Positions 10,030 through 19,642 of a DNA stretch of 64,000 nucleotides are shown one piece after another. Source of the stretch: Thioalkalivibrio sp. ALJT (lineage in GTDB: Bacteria; Pseudomonadota; Gammaproteobacteria; Ectothiorhodospirales; Ectothiorhodospiraceae). Where the stretch lies: positions 1 through 64,000 of the forward strand of contig NZ_KB907124.1 of the NCBI RefSeq assembly GCF_000381825.1, written 5' to 3'. The notes beneath the pieces were generated by a model. It was not told the DNA's origin. It saw only the letters and a list, made by a program, of their open reading frames with translations, and ran no database searches. The first letter of the stretch is position 1, and every line of letters starts with the position of its first letter. The translations under genes and the position numbers were made by a program.

Positions 10030-11898
10030 ATGCGCAATTCCTATCCGGCGTGGCTTTACACCCTGGTCGTAGTGGTCATTCTGGGGGCAGGGCTGTATGC
10101 CCTTCCCAACTTGTTCCCGGAAGACCCGTCGGTGCAGGTCGGCAACCCGACTACCGGCGAGATCGACGCGAATATCCGCGAGCTCATGGGGACCATCCTC
10201 GGGGCTCAGGGCGTGACGCCGATGCAGGTGGAGGAACAGGACGACGGCCAGCTATTGCTGCGGTTCGAGACCACCGATGACCAGGCACGCGCGGCGGAGA
10301 TCCTGCGCAACGCGCTGGACAGCAACCACACCGTCGCCCTGAACCTGGCGCCGGCCACGCCCAACTGGCTGCGCGCGATTAACGGGCAGCCGATGGCCCT
10401 GGGGCTGGATCTGCGCGGGGGGGTGCACTTCCTGATGGAGGTGGACCTGGAAGCCGTCATCGGGACGGCAATGGAACGCTATGCGAACGAGCTGCGCGGG
10501 CGCATGCGGGACGAACGCATGGAGTTCGATACCGTGGAGCGCAGCTCCAGCGACCTGACCGTGATGTTCGCCAGCGACGCGAGCCGCGAGGCCGCCGAAC
10601 AGTGGCTCACCCGCGAGTATCGCGGAGAACTGGAATGGGAGATGCGCGGTTCCGGAGACACCAGCCGCATGGTGGCCACACTGGAGGACGACCACCTGAC
10701 CGATCTGCGCCGCCAGGCGCTGCAGCAGAATATTTCCACCCTGCGGTCGCGCGTCGACGAGCTGGGCGTGGCTGAACCGATCATCGCCCAGCAGGGTGAA
10801 AACCGGATTGTGGTGCAACTGCCCGGTGTACAGGACACCGCGCGGGCGAAGGAGGTCCTCGGGGCGACCGCGACCCTCGAGTTCCGCCTGGTGTCGGAAT
10901 CCGGGGATCCCTCCGAAGCGGACGCCACCGGGCGTGCGCCGTCCGGCACGCGCCTGTATCACGAGCGCGACGGAACGCCGGTGTTGTTGCAGCGACAGGT
11001 CATGCTCACCGGCGAGTACATCACCGATGCCTCTTCCGGTATCGCACAGGACACCGGCGGTCCGGCCGTGTTCATCAACCTGGACGGCCAGGGGGCGCGT
11101 ATCTTCTCGCGGGTAACTTCGGACAACGTGGGGCGTCTGATGGCCTCGGTGTTCATCGAAACCACCACCGAGACGGTGGAGGAAGATGGCGAGCAGGTCA
11201 TGCGGACCTCGCGCAGCGAAGAGGTGATTAACGTCGCGCGCATTAATGAGCCGCTGGGGCGTCGGTTCCAGATCTCCGGCCTCGACAGTACCCGCGAGGC
11301 CCGCAACCTCGCGCTGCTGCTGCGTGCCGGTGCGCTGGCTGCACCCATGTCCATTGTGGAGGAGCGCACGGTCGGGCCGAGCCTGGGCCAGGAAAATATC
11401 GACCGCGGCATGCAGTCGGTGGTGATCGGCTTCATTGCGGTCATGATTTTCATGGTGCTGTATTACCGCGTGTTCGGGTTGTTCGCGAACCTGGCGCTGG
11501 CCCTGAATCTGGTGTTCATTGTCGCGGTACTGTCGATGCTTCAGGCGACCCTGACCCTGCCGGGGATTGCGGGTATCGTGCTGACGGTGGGGATGGCGGT
11601 GGATGCCAACGTTCTGATCTTTGAGCGAATACGCGAGGAGTTGCGTAATGGCCTGTCACCCCAGGCGGCGATCGCCTCGGGTTACGACCGCGCGTTTACC
11701 ACCATTGCGGATGCCAACGTGACAACGCTGATTGCGGCCCTGGTGCTGTTCCTGTTCGGCACCGGCCCGATCAAGGGCTTTGCCATCACGCTGTCGATCG
11801 GAATCATCGCGTCGATGTTCACGGCCATCATCGTGACCCGCGCCATCGTCAACCTGACCTACGGGCGCCAGCGTCGGCTGACGCGCCTCGCCATCTAG
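10030..11898 (+). CDS. secD: Protein translocase subunit SecD
   Basis: A 622-aa inner-membrane protein that, with SecF, uses the proton motive force to pull exported proteins through SecYEG late in translocation. It shows an N-terminal helix (SYPAWLYTLVVVVILGAGLYALPNL), a long periplasmic P1 domain with the conserved GLDLRGGVHFLMEVD, and five C-terminal helices. The family motifs GMAVDANVLIFERIREE and DANVTTLIAA are present. The length is normal. secF follows after 15 nt. Confidence 0.97.
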   Translation: MRNSYPAWLYTLVVVVILGAGLYALPNLFPEDPSVQVGNPTTGEIDANIRELMGTILGAQGVTPMQVEEQDDGQLLLRFETTDDQARAAEILRNALDSNHTVALNLAPATPNWLRAINGQPMALGLDLRGGVHFLMEVDLEAVIGTAMERYANELRGRMRDERMEFDTVERSSSDLTVMFASDASREAAEQWLTREYRGELEWEMRGSGDTSRMVATLEDDHLTDLRRQALQQNISTLRSRVDELGVAEPIIAQQGENRIVVQLPGVQDTARAKEVLGATATLEFRLVSESGDPSEADATGRAPSGTRLYHERDGTPVLLQRQVMLTGEYITDASSGIAQDTGGPAVFINLDGQGARIFSRVTSDNVGRLMASVFIETTTETVEEDGEQVMRTSRSEEVINVARINEPLGRRFQISGLDSTREARNLALLLRAGALAAPMSIVEERTVGPSLGQENIDRGMQSVVIGFIAVMIFMVLYYRVFGLFANLALALNLVFIVAVLSMLQATLTLPGIAGIVLTVGMAVDANVLIFERIREELRNGLSPQAAIASGYDRAFTTIADANVTTLIAALVLFLFGTGPIKGFAITLSIGIIASMFTAIIVTRAIVNLTYGRQRRLTRLAI

Positions 11899-11913
11899 CG
11901 CGGAGATAAGACT

Positions 11914-12861
11914 ATGCTTCCGCATTTGAATTTCGCCGATTCGAATATCGATTTCCTCGGCAAGCGCAAGATCACCATTGTGATCTCGCTGATTCTGATT
12001 CTGACCTCGATCGCGATGCTCGCCACCCGCGGGCTCAATTTCGGGATCGACTTCACCGGCGGTACGCTGGTCGAGGTCGGCTACCCCGAAGCGGTGGAGC
12101 TGGACCCGATCCGCGAGGCGCTGGCCGATGGCGGGTTCTCCGGCGCGCAGGTGCAGACCTTTGGCACCTCGCGTGACGTGTTGATCCGGCTGCCGCCAAC
12201 CGAGGACGATGATGACGCGGCGCTGCTCTCCAACCGCGTACTGAACACGCTGCGTGACGGGGGGCCGGATGATCCCGACTTGCGCCGAGTGGAGTTCGTC
12301 GGGCCTGCGGTGGGCGAGGAACTGCGCGAGCAGGGTGGGCTGGCGATGATCTATGCGCTCGCCGGCATCCTGATCTACGTGGCAGTACGTTTTGAATGGC
12401 GCTTTTCGATCGGGTCCGTGCTCGCGTTGATCCACGACGTGGTGATCACCCTGGGCATCTTCTCGCTGTTGCAGCTGGAGTTTGATCTCGGGGTGCTGGC
12501 TGCCGTGCTGGCCGTGATTGGTTACTCGCTGAATGACACCATCGTGGTCTACGACCGAATACGCGAGAACTTCCGCATCCAGCGCAAGAAGGGTACCGAG
12601 GCGGTCATGAACCATGCGGTCAACAAGACCCTCGCGCGAACGATCGTGACCAGTACCACCACATTGCTGGTGCTGTTCGCGCTGCTGTTCCTTGGCGGGG
12701 CGGCCCTGCAGAACTTCTCGATCGCCCTGATCATCGGCGTGATTGTCGGGACCTACTCGTCGATTTTCATCGCCGCCACCGCGGCGCTGATGCTGGGGGT
12801 AGACCGTCAGGTGCTGTTGCCGGTGAAGAAGGAAGGTGCGGAGGAAGACCTGACGCCCTGA
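11914..12861 (+). CDS. secF: Protein translocase subunit SecF
   Basis: A 315-aa SecF with the motif LNFGIDFTGGTLVEV near the N-terminus and the core RFEWRFSIGSVLALIHDVVIT. The conserved SLNDTIVVYDRIREN and the ARTIVTSTTTLLVL segment follow. Six transmembrane helices are expected. It pairs with SecD, encoded 15 nt upstream, and has a GGAG site before the ATG. An intrinsic terminator follows 46 nt later. Confidence 0.97.
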   Translation: MLPHLNFADSNIDFLGKRKITIVISLILILTSIAMLATRGLNFGIDFTGGTLVEVGYPEAVELDPIREALADGGFSGAQVQTFGTSRDVLIRLPPTEDDDDAALLSNRVLNTLRDGGPDDPDLRRVEFVGPAVGEELREQGGLAMIYALAGILIYVAVRFEWRFSIGSVLALIHDVVITLGIFSLLQLEFDLGVLAAVLAVIGYSLNDTIVVYDRIRENFRIQRKKGTEAVMNHAVNKTLARTIVTSTTTLLVLFALLFLGGAALQNFSIALIIGVIVGTYSSIFIAATAALMLGVDRQVLLPVKKEGAEEDLTP

Positions 12862-12907
12862 GTGCACAGGTAATGCCAGCGGTGTTTTCCGGTGGCGGTC
12901 TGCACAG

Positions 12908-12941
12908 AAAAAACGCCCGGGCATGCCCCGGGCGTTTTTTT
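12908..12941 (+). terminator. Rho-independent terminator after secF
   Basis: An 11-bp stem AAACGCCCGGG/CCCGGGCGTTT with a 5-nt loop (CATGC) is followed by a run of seven T. The A-rich left arm means it may also stop transcription of the DUF302 gene arriving from the other side. Confidence 0.95.
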
Positions 12942-12993
12942 GGTGCCGCGTGCGGCCGGGCCTGCTGGTTCGCCCGCAGCTCGGAAGGCGCGA

Positions 12994-13518
12994 TCAGAAG
13001 GCGAGGGCCTCCTTCACGATGCGCTCGACCAACTGGTTGACGTCACGCAGGCTCTGCTTCGATTCCTCATCGCCGATCTCCGGTACCGGGGTGTAGCCCA
13101 TGTAGATGGTCCCTGGTTCGGCGCTCAGTTCATAGACGGTGATAATGTAGGGGCAAAACAGCATGTTGTGCGGGTCGGCCTCCATCGTGGCGCGTGAGAA
13201 GGTCGCGCTGCAGAAGTCCACCGAGCGCCCGTTCAGGTAGATCCCTTCGCCCTTCTCGTGGCCGCCGGTGCGATCCAGCATGTTGGCGATGTGACCAACG
13301 TTGTTGATGACGAGGCCTTCGGAGGCAATGGCCTCCTCGACCATTTCGAAGTAGAAATCGAATTCGCCCTCGGTCTTGAAGATCACGCGCTCGTCGGTCT
13401 CCATAATGGTCTCGTAGGCGCCGGCAACACCCGAACCGGCCAGGCCCACACCCAGCACGGCGGCCAGTGCCGTGCGCCGAAGTGTGTGGCCGAGGGAATG
13501 GCGTGTGAATACGTTCAT
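12994..13518 (-). CDS. Exported DUF302 domain protein
   Basis: A 174-aa protein with an N-terminal signal peptide (HTLRRTALAAVLGVGLAGSGVAGA) and a DUF302 fold: the phrases FDFYFEMVEEAIASEGLVI, a central ATFSRATMEADPHNMLFCPY and the terminal IVKEALAF fit that family. DUF302 proteins are small periplasmic or cytosolic proteins of unknown biochemical role, frequent in sulfur-oxidising and metal-handling bacteria. Two Cys flank the predicted core (DFCSAT, LFCPY). The start at 13518 has the strong site GAGGAAGGA. It is the last gene of a minus-strand run and converges on the secF terminator. Confidence 0.8.
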   Translation of the reverse strand: MNVFTRHSLGHTLRRTALAAVLGVGLAGSGVAGAYETIMETDERVIFKTEGEFDFYFEMVEEAIASEGLVINNVGHIANMLDRTGGHEKGEGIYLNGRSVDFCSATFSRATMEADPHNMLFCPYIITVYELSAEPGTIYMGYTPVPEIGDEESKQSLRDVNQLVERIVKEALAF

Positions 13519-13558
13519 GGTTCCTTCCTCTTGAATGGATGGGGCCCCGGGCGGGGTG

Positions 13559-14113
13559 TCAGTCAAAGAAGTGGCCGGCGAAACGCGTGCGCGGTCGCCA
13601 ATAGGGGTTGTCGAGTTGTTCGATGCGAACCTGCCCGCGGGCGCTGGGGGCGTGCACAAAGCGACCGTCTCCCACGTAGACTCCGACGTGGTCGATTTGA
13701 TTCCCGTTGATGGCGAAGAACACCACGTCACCCGGGCGGGGCGCACCGGCGCGACGGGTAGCGGCGCGGGCCTGCTCGCGGGTGGTGCGCGGGACGCTGC
13801 GGCCGGCCTCGCGGTAGGCACGCTGCACGAGCGCCGAGCAGTCGAGCCCGGAGGCATCGGTGCCGCCATAGCGGTAGGGGGTGTCGAGGTGACCGAGCGC
13901 GGTCAGGACAACCTCGGAGCGCGCCAGCGCGGCTTCCGGGGCCGGGCTTGACGGGCCGTCAGAGGTTGGCTCCGGGCCGGCCAGGGGTTGTGGTGTGGTC
14001 GAGCGTGGTTCCGGCCCCGAGCTGCACGCAGTCAGGAAAAGCGCGCCCGCACCAGCAAGTAGCGTGAGCCGCAGCCGCGGCGGGGGATTGTCAGAACCGC
14101 TCGCGCGCTTCAT
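13559..14113 (-). CDS. NlpC/P60-family lipoprotein (cell-wall peptidase)
   Basis: A 184-aa protein with a lipoprotein signal ending in the lipobox LTAC and a proline/serine-rich linker. A NlpC/P60 domain (about 65-184) follows with catalytic Cys in GLDCSALVQ, His in IDHVGVYV and a polar FVHAPS. Such Spr/MepS-like enzymes cleave bonds in peptidoglycan stem peptides and act in the periplasm attached to a membrane. The start overlaps the end of the DUF4412-like gene by 23 nt, so they are transcribed together. Mature enzyme specificity cannot be read from sequence. Confidence 0.9.
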   Translation of the reverse strand: MKRASGSDNPPPRLRLTLLAGAGALFLTACSSGPEPRSTTPQPLAGPEPTSDGPSSPAPEAALARSEVVLTALGHLDTPYRYGGTDASGLDCSALVQRAYREAGRSVPRTTREQARAATRRAGAPRPGDVVFFAINGNQIDHVGVYVGDGRFVHAPSARGQVRIEQLDNPYWRPRTRFAGHFFD

Positions 14114-14888
14114 AGCGGTCGGGGATGGTAAACAACTGCGGGCTCAGCTCGTCGCTGGAGCTCCCCGCGAGGCGCGTGGTGACGCCATCACGTTCGCTGA
14201 CCTCGAGCGGGACGCCGTCGACCCGTGGCAGCAGCGAGGCACCCATCCGGGAGGCCATGGGTCCACCCGCCTCCAGGGCCTGCAGGGAGAGCTCGTATAG
14301 CCGGCCCATCAGGGCCCCCAGGGTGGCGAAGTCCTCGGACCCCAGTCCCAGTGTTCCCGGTTCCGCTACGCAGACGGTGCTCTGGGCCTGACCGGAAACC
14401 AGCACCTCGTATTGGTCACAGACGAAATCCCCGATCGCTTGCGTCTCGCCGGTGGCGCGGGTGCGGATGTCGGCCTCGAAACCCTCCGACCCGATCCCGA
14501 GCTGTTGCTCCAGCTGCTCGCGAACCTCGGGCGGGAGCTGTTCCATTTGCTCCCGGAGCTCGCTCACCATGTCCGTCATCGCGCGTATTTGCTGGTCCAT
14601 GACCTCCGGGGTCAGGGCCGTGTAGGTCTGTTCCTGATCGTCCACTACGGTGAGCCGGTCATTGCCAGCGTCGAACAGCATGTAGCCCGACGTCCCGCTG
14701 ACGGCCTCGTTCAACTCCATGCGGACCATGTCGCCGCGCACCAGGATCTGGCTTTCCAGCCCCTCGTCGTCAACGTAGTGCAGCAGGGCATCGGCCTGAA
14801 CGCTGCCCGTGCTCAGAACAGCCGCGGTGGCCAGCGCGGTGGCCCCGTGACGGAGGCGGTGACGGATGCCGGGACGACTTGAATACAT
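14091..14888 (-). CDS. Exported DUF4412-like protein of unknown function
   Basis: A 265-aa protein with a signal peptide (ATALATAAVLSTGSVQA|DALLHY). The mature part opens with LLHYVDDEGLESQILVRGDMVRM and VVDDQEQTYTAL, which resembles DUF4412/LolA-like beta-rich periplasmic proteins. A glutamate/glutamine-rich helix (SELREQMEQLPPEVREQLEQQ) follows. Cys pairs FVCDQYEV and TVCVAEP could form a disulfide. The chosen start at 14888 has AGGAG 6 nt upstream. It leads an operon with the NlpC lipoprotein, so an envelope role is likely. The family call is tentative. Confidence 0.65.
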   Translation of the reverse strand: MYSSRPGIRHRLRHGATALATAAVLSTGSVQADALLHYVDDEGLESQILVRGDMVRMELNEAVSGTSGYMLFDAGNDRLTVVDDQEQTYTALTPEVMDQQIRAMTDMVSELREQMEQLPPEVREQLEQQLGIGSEGFEADIRTRATGETQAIGDFVCDQYEVLVSGQAQSTVCVAEPGTLGLGSEDFATLGALMGRLYELSLQALEAGGPMASRMGASLLPRVDGVPLEVSERDGVTTRLAGSSSDELSPQLFTIPDRYEARERF

Positions 14889-14995
14889 GCGGACTCCTGG
14901 TCTGCCGGGATACGCCGCCGGGTGTCGGCGCGCGCCGGGTCTTGTGATGGGTAAAAGTGATTGTGGTTTCTGGGAAACACTGGTGAGCGCTGGCA

Positions 14996-16561
14996 TCAGG
15001 GCGTGACGGGTTTCAGGAGTTGCCGGGCAAGGGCGTCCGGGTCCAGTGGTGTGTCGGGTGCGACCTCGATGCAGCCTTCGTCCGCGCCTGGCCATTCCTG
15101 TTGCGGTTGTTGATGTTGCATGACCTCAATGCCGGCATCGGAGGCATCGTTTCCCATCCTTGTTCGTGTCGCAAGGCGCTGGCGCAGGATGTCCTCCCTG
15201 GCGTGGCAGGCCACGATGGCGAAGCCGGCCCCGCGAGTGGCGGCCAGTGTCTGGAAAGGCGCCCGCTGGGCCCGGGTCAGGAAGGTTGCGTCGACCACTA
15301 CAGTCAGACCGAGGGCGAGCAGCGCCTCGGCGCGCCGATGGAGATGGGCGTAGATCTCGGCGCGCGCCGATTCGCTGTAGGACACCGCTTCGGAAAGACG
15401 CTTGCGCTCGATGTCGGAGCGCAGGCGGATGGCGCCAAGCGCCTCGAGCACCTGGGTGCTGATGACCGTCTTGCCGCTGCCGGAGACGCCGTGCATCAGG
15501 ATCAGGCGCGGGGTGCGCGGTTCGGCGAGGCGCTCGGCGAGCGCCAGATAACGGCCCATCTCTGCGCGGTGCGTGGCCTGGTCATGCGAGGTCAGTCCGC
15601 TCTCCGCGCCATGGATGCCCGCGACCTTCGCACGGATCAGCGCGCGATAGACCTGGTACAGCGGCAGCAGGGCCAGGCCGTCGAAGTCCTCGCGGGCGTC
15701 CAGGTAGGCGTTCAGGAAGCGCCAGGCGTGGGCGCGGGCCTGGCGCGCGAGCAGATCCATGGTGGTGAAGGCGATCTCGGAGATCACGTCGATCCAGCGC
15801 AGGGCGGGGTCGAATTCGATGGCGTCGAAGGCCACGGGGACGGGCTCGTCGATAGCCGGGTCGTCCACATAGACCAGGTTGCCCAGGTGCAGGTCGCCAT
15901 GGCCGTGACGCACGAAGCCCTGGTCACGTCGTTTCTCAATAAGTTCCCGCAGCCGATTGATTTCATATTGGGTCCATCGTTCCAGGCGTTCGAGCCGGGC
16001 ACGGTCGGCGGAGCCGTGTACGTGCTCGGTCAGGGCCGGAAAGTTATCGAGCATCGGCCGGGTGGCGGCCTCGACAGTGCCGAATTCGGCGTGCTCGTCA
16101 CTGCGCTCGGTGCGTTCGTGGAAGGCCGCGATGTAGTGCCCCAGCGCCTCCATCGCCGAGCTGGGCAGGCGTCCGGCGTCCAGTAGTCGGTCCAGCTGGC
16201 GCTTGCGGTCAAACCGACGCATGTGTACCGCATAGTCGAGGACGGGACCGGTGCCGTTGAGCACGGGCTGCGCCGGGTCGCCGTTGAGCGTGACGACGGC
16301 GAGGTAGATCTGGGGGGCCAGGCGTCGGTTGATCGCGAGCTCGGTGTGGCAGAACTCGCGGCGAGCCTCCAGCGTGGTGAAATCCAGAAAGCCGAGGTTC
16401 AGAGGTTTCTTGAACTTGTAGGCGGAGTCGCCCGCAAGGATGACGGTGGAGATGTGGGTCTCGATGCTGCGAACGCTCGCAGGGTCAGGGGCCGGGGCCG
16501 GGAAACCCATGCCCTCGACCAGGTTGCGCAGGCGTTGGTGGTGCAGTTCCAGTTCGCTCAT
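14996..16561 (-). CDS. Fused aminoglycoside-phosphotransferase-like kinase and P-loop ATPase
   Basis: A 521-aa cytosolic protein. Residues about 1-320 resemble the APH/choline-kinase fold with VRHGHGDLHLGNL as the catalytic loop and AFDAIEFDPALRWIDVISEIAF as the metal-binding region. Residues about 345-521 form an AAA_33 zeta-toxin/gluconate-kinase-like P-loop domain with Walker A GVSGSGKT. Proteins of this two-domain type are widespread in proteobacteria, usually as 'AAA family ATPase'; the substrate is unknown. The start MSELELHHQRL at 16561 has GGAGA 5 nt upstream and avoids a non-conserved extension. It is divergent from mrcB. Confidence 0.85.
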   Translation of the reverse strand: MSELELHHQRLRNLVEGMGFPAPAPDPASVRSIETHISTVILAGDSAYKFKKPLNLGFLDFTTLEARREFCHTELAINRRLAPQIYLAVVTLNGDPAQPVLNGTGPVLDYAVHMRRFDRKRQLDRLLDAGRLPSSAMEALGHYIAAFHERTERSDEHAEFGTVEAATRPMLDNFPALTEHVHGSADRARLERLERWTQYEINRLRELIEKRRDQGFVRHGHGDLHLGNLVYVDDPAIDEPVPVAFDAIEFDPALRWIDVISEIAFTTMDLLARQARAHAWRFLNAYLDAREDFDGLALLPLYQVYRALIRAKVAGIHGAESGLTSHDQATHRAEMGRYLALAERLAEPRTPRLILMHGVSGSGKTVISTQVLEALGAIRLRSDIERKRLSEAVSYSESARAEIYAHLHRRAEALLALGLTVVVDATFLTRAQRAPFQTLAATRGAGFAIVACHAREDILRQRLATRTRMGNDASDAGIEVMQHQQPQQEWPGADEGCIEVAPDTPLDPDALARQLLKPVTP

Positions 16562-16691
16562 GGGGTCTCCGCAGGCGAGCGTCGTTCGGAAGCGGTCGGG
16601 GTTTTCCCGGAATTGACGGCTGTGCACCCGTTTTCATTGTCGGGTCAGGTTACCATTGCAGCCGTCTCTGTCACCCGGTTCGACCCTGTCC

Positions 16692-19046
16692 ATGCCACGA
16701 AAATCGTCTTCCCGTTCCCGCAACGGCAGTCCGTCTCGCCGAGGCCGTATCTGGCGCCTGCTGGGTGCCGGAGGCTGGGTCCTGACCGGATTGGTGCTCG
16801 CTGGCGTTGCGGTGGGCGCCGTATATGTGCATCAGCTTGACCGTGAGATCCGCGAACGGTTTGAAGGTCAGCGCTGGGCCTTGCCGGCCCGGGTTTACGC
16901 CCGTCCGCTGGAACTCTATGCGGGCCGGCCGTTGACCGCTGCGGCACTGGAGACGGAATTGCGGGCATTGAACTATCGCGAGACCCCTGACGCGGCGGGC
17001 CCTGGCGAGTTTCACATCGACGGTTCCCGTGCACGCCTCACCACGCGCCCGTTCGTGTTCGGCGATGACCCGGAACCGGCCCACTCCGTGCGATTGCGCC
17101 TGGCCAACGGCCGGGTGCAATCGGTCAGCGACCTGTCCAGCGGGCGCAATGTGGATTTGATGCGGGTGGAGCCGCTGTTGATCGGCAGTATCTATCCGAC
17201 CCATGGCGAAGATCGCATCCTGGTTGATATCGACGAGGTGCCGCGCGAGCTGATCGTGGCGTTGCTGGCGATCGAGGACCGCCGGTTCATGTCCCATCGC
17301 GGGCTGGACCCGGTCGGTATCGGGCGTGCCATGGTGGCCAATCTGCGTGCCGGCCGCACGGTGCAGGGGGGCAGTACGCTGACCCAGCAGCTGGTGAAGA
17401 ATTTCTACCTGACCCATGACCAGACGCTGACGCGCAAGCTGAACGAGGCGGTGATGGCCTTGTTGCTGGAACATCGCTATGACAAGCGCGAGATCCTCGA
17501 GGCCTATCTGAATGAGGTCTTCCTCGGGCAGGCCGGTGAACGCGCGATCCACGGTTTTGGCCAGGCCGCACATTTCTACTATCAGCGCCCGTTGAACGAG
17601 CTGCGTCTGGATCAGCTTGCGCTGCTGGTGGGGCTGGCGCGCGGGGCGAGCTATTACGATCCCAGACGTTTTCCGGAGCGGGCGCGGCAGCGCCGTGACC
17701 GGGTGCTGCAGGCGATGGCAGACACTGGCCTGGCGGAGCGCGAACGGGTCGATCGTGCCCTGGCGACCGAGCTGGATGTGTCCCCGGTGATGCCGGGCGG
17801 GCGCAGCCGGTTCCCGGCGTTCCTGGATCTCGTGCGCCGCGAGCTGCGCGCCGATTATGCCGACGAGGACCTGCGCAGCGAGGGACTGCGTATCTTCACT
17901 ACCATGGATCCGGTTGTCCAGCTGCGTCTGGAGGAACGCCTGGTTCGGGGGGTGGACCAGGTGGTGCGCCAGCGCGGGCAGGATGGGCGCCTGGAAGGAT
18001 TGCAGGCCGCTGCGGTCGTGACCGATCCGCAATCGGGCGAAGTGCTGGGGGTGGTCGGGGACCGCGATCCGCGATACCCGGGCTTCAACCGCGCGGTCGA
18101 GGCACAGCGGCAGGTCGGCTCGGTGCTCAAGCCCTTTGTCTACCTGGCGGCCCTGACCAATCCGCATCGCTACACCCTTGCCACGCTGCTGGATGACAGC
18201 CCGCTGACCCTGCAGTTGCCGCATGGAGAACCCTGGACGCCGCGTAACTTCGATCGTGAGCATCGCGGGCCGGTCACCGCCTGGGAATCCCTGGTTCAGT
18301 CCTACAACGTGGCGACGGTACGGCTGGCCGAGGACATCGGCGTTTCCCAGTTGATTGGCCTGTTGCAGACCCTGGGTTTGCAGCGCAATCCGGCTCCGCT
18401 GCCCTCGCTGGCGCTGGGCGCGATCGAGCTGTCGCCGCTGGAGGTGGCGGGTTTGTATCAGGCGCTGGCGAATGGGGGGTATGCCACCGGGACGCGGGTG
18501 ATCCGCGATGTTCTGGACCAGAATGATGAAGTCCTCTCGCACTACGGACTGGCATTGCAGGGGGCCGTTGCAGACGGTTCGGTGCGTGTGCTGACCCACG
18601 CCCTGCATGACGTCACACGCGAGGGGACCGGGCGTCGCATCGATACCCGGCTGAATGGCCAGGTCGTCGCCGGCAAGACGGGCACCACCAGCAATTTCCG
18701 TGACAGCTGGTTTGCCGGTTTCGACGATCGCCACGTCGCGGTGGTGTGGTTGGGGATGGACGACAATCGAGCCACTGGACTGACCGGCGGGGTTTCCGCA
18801 GCGCCGGTCTGGGCGGAAATCATGGCCGGCATTGGTGTGCAGTCCCTGCGTCTGGAAGGACACCCCGGGATCGACTATCGGGGCGTGGACCTGGCCTCCG
18901 GCCTGCGAGTGGATAACGACGACCATGCCTGTGAGGCGGTGAAGACGCTGCCGTTCTGGCAGAATTCGGGCCCCGAGAGACGCGCCGAGTGCGACCTGAG
19001 TCATGACCCCAGCCAGCAGGGCTGGTTTGAGAGGCTATTCCGGTGA
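16692..19046 (+). CDS. mrcB: Penicillin-binding protein 1B (bifunctional)
   Basis: A 784-aa class A PBP anchored by an N-terminal helix (VLTGLVLAGVAVGAVYVHQL). A UB2H-like domain follows, then GT51 transglycosylase motifs (AIEDRRFMSHRGLD, GGSTLTQQLVKN, EAYLNEVFLGQ). The transpeptidase has SVLK, SYN and KTGTTSNFRDSWFAGF. It polymerises and cross-links peptidoglycan at the outer face of the inner membrane. The ATG at 16692 begins MPRKSSSRSRNG, the basic cytoplasmic tail typical of PBP1B. Its stop overlaps the GTG of the TPR lipoprotein. Outer-membrane activators such as LpoB are often lipoproteins; whether the next gene does this is only a possibility. Confidence 0.96.
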   Translation: MPRKSSSRSRNGSPSRRGRIWRLLGAGGWVLTGLVLAGVAVGAVYVHQLDREIRERFEGQRWALPARVYARPLELYAGRPLTAAALETELRALNYRETPDAAGPGEFHIDGSRARLTTRPFVFGDDPEPAHSVRLRLANGRVQSVSDLSSGRNVDLMRVEPLLIGSIYPTHGEDRILVDIDEVPRELIVALLAIEDRRFMSHRGLDPVGIGRAMVANLRAGRTVQGGSTLTQQLVKNFYLTHDQTLTRKLNEAVMALLLEHRYDKREILEAYLNEVFLGQAGERAIHGFGQAAHFYYQRPLNELRLDQLALLVGLARGASYYDPRRFPERARQRRDRVLQAMADTGLAERERVDRALATELDVSPVMPGGRSRFPAFLDLVRRELRADYADEDLRSEGLRIFTTMDPVVQLRLEERLVRGVDQVVRQRGQDGRLEGLQAAAVVTDPQSGEVLGVVGDRDPRYPGFNRAVEAQRQVGSVLKPFVYLAALTNPHRYTLATLLDDSPLTLQLPHGEPWTPRNFDREHRGPVTAWESLVQSYNVATVRLAEDIGVSQLIGLLQTLGLQRNPAPLPSLALGAIELSPLEVAGLYQALANGGYATGTRVIRDVLDQNDEVLSHYGLALQGAVADGSVRVLTHALHDVTREGTGRRIDTRLNGQVVAGKTGTTSNFRDSWFAGFDDRHVAVVWLGMDDNRATGLTGGVSAAPVWAEIMAGIGVQSLRLEGHPGIDYRGVDLASGLRVDNDDHACEAVKTLPFWQNSGPERRAECDLSHDPSQQGWFERLFR

Positions 19047-19642
19047 AGACCTTCCGCAACATCCGATCTGTTGCCCGCGTCGGGTCCGTGGCCCGCGCGG
19101 GTCTTTGGCGGCGCTGCGTGGCGCCGGTACAGGGGCTCGCCGTACTCGGGCTGGCTCTTGTGCTTGTGGCCTGCGCAACCCCCGCCCCCCGGGATGCGAC
19201 GGCACCCGCGCCGGAACCTCGATCGATGCCGGAGCCCCGATCCAGCGGCCCCGATGCGGATGAGCGGGATGCGGCCCCGGCTCCGGAGCCGGAGGTCGCC
19301 AGAACCCCCGCAGCTGCCCTGAATCTGGCACAGCAGGCCGAATCGGCCCGCCAGACAGGTAACACCGGGCGTGCGGAGCAGCAGCTGGAGCGTGCGCTCC
19401 GGATTGCCCCGCGCGACGCTGGGTTGTGGCACCAGATGGCGGTGCTGCGCCTGGACCAGCAGCGCTTCCAGCAGGCCGAACGCCTGGCCGCACGGTCCCT
19501 GCAGATGGCCGGGGCGGGCGATCGCGACCTGGCCCTGCGCAACTGGCGGGTGATGCTGGAAGCCCGCGAGGCTCAGGGGGACGCGCGCGGCGCCGAGGAG
19601 GCGCGTGAGGCCATCCGGCGGCTGGAAGCCGAGATTGTCTGA
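19043..19642 (+). CDS. TPR-repeat lipoprotein
   Basis: A 199-aa protein starting with GTG that overlaps the mrcB stop. The long basic N-terminus leads to a hydrophobic stretch and the lipobox LVAC, then a proline/arginine-rich linker (about 45-90) and two or more TPR units (about 95-195). The TPR phrases are AESARQTGNTGRAEQQLERALRI and LWHQMAVLRLDQQRFQQAERLAARSL. It is probably anchored in the outer membrane and protrudes into the periplasm. Linked to mrcB by overlap, it might bind or regulate the synthase in the manner of LpoA (also TPR-rich), but this is inference. Confidence 0.85.
   Translation: MKTFRNIRSVARVGSVARAGLWRRCVAPVQGLAVLGLALVLVACATPAPRDATAPAPEPRSMPEPRSSGPDADERDAAPAPEPEVARTPAAALNLAQQAESARQTGNTGRAEQQLERALRIAPRDAGLWHQMAVLRLDQQRFQQAERLAARSLQMAGAGDRDLALRNWRVMLEAREAQGDARGAEEAREAIRRLEAEIV

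Noticed and set aside
16671-19004. A 777-codon open frame on the minus strand opposite mrcB
   Set aside because: It lies entirely over PBP1B, has no recognisable motif, and its composition is that expected for an antisense shadow frame.
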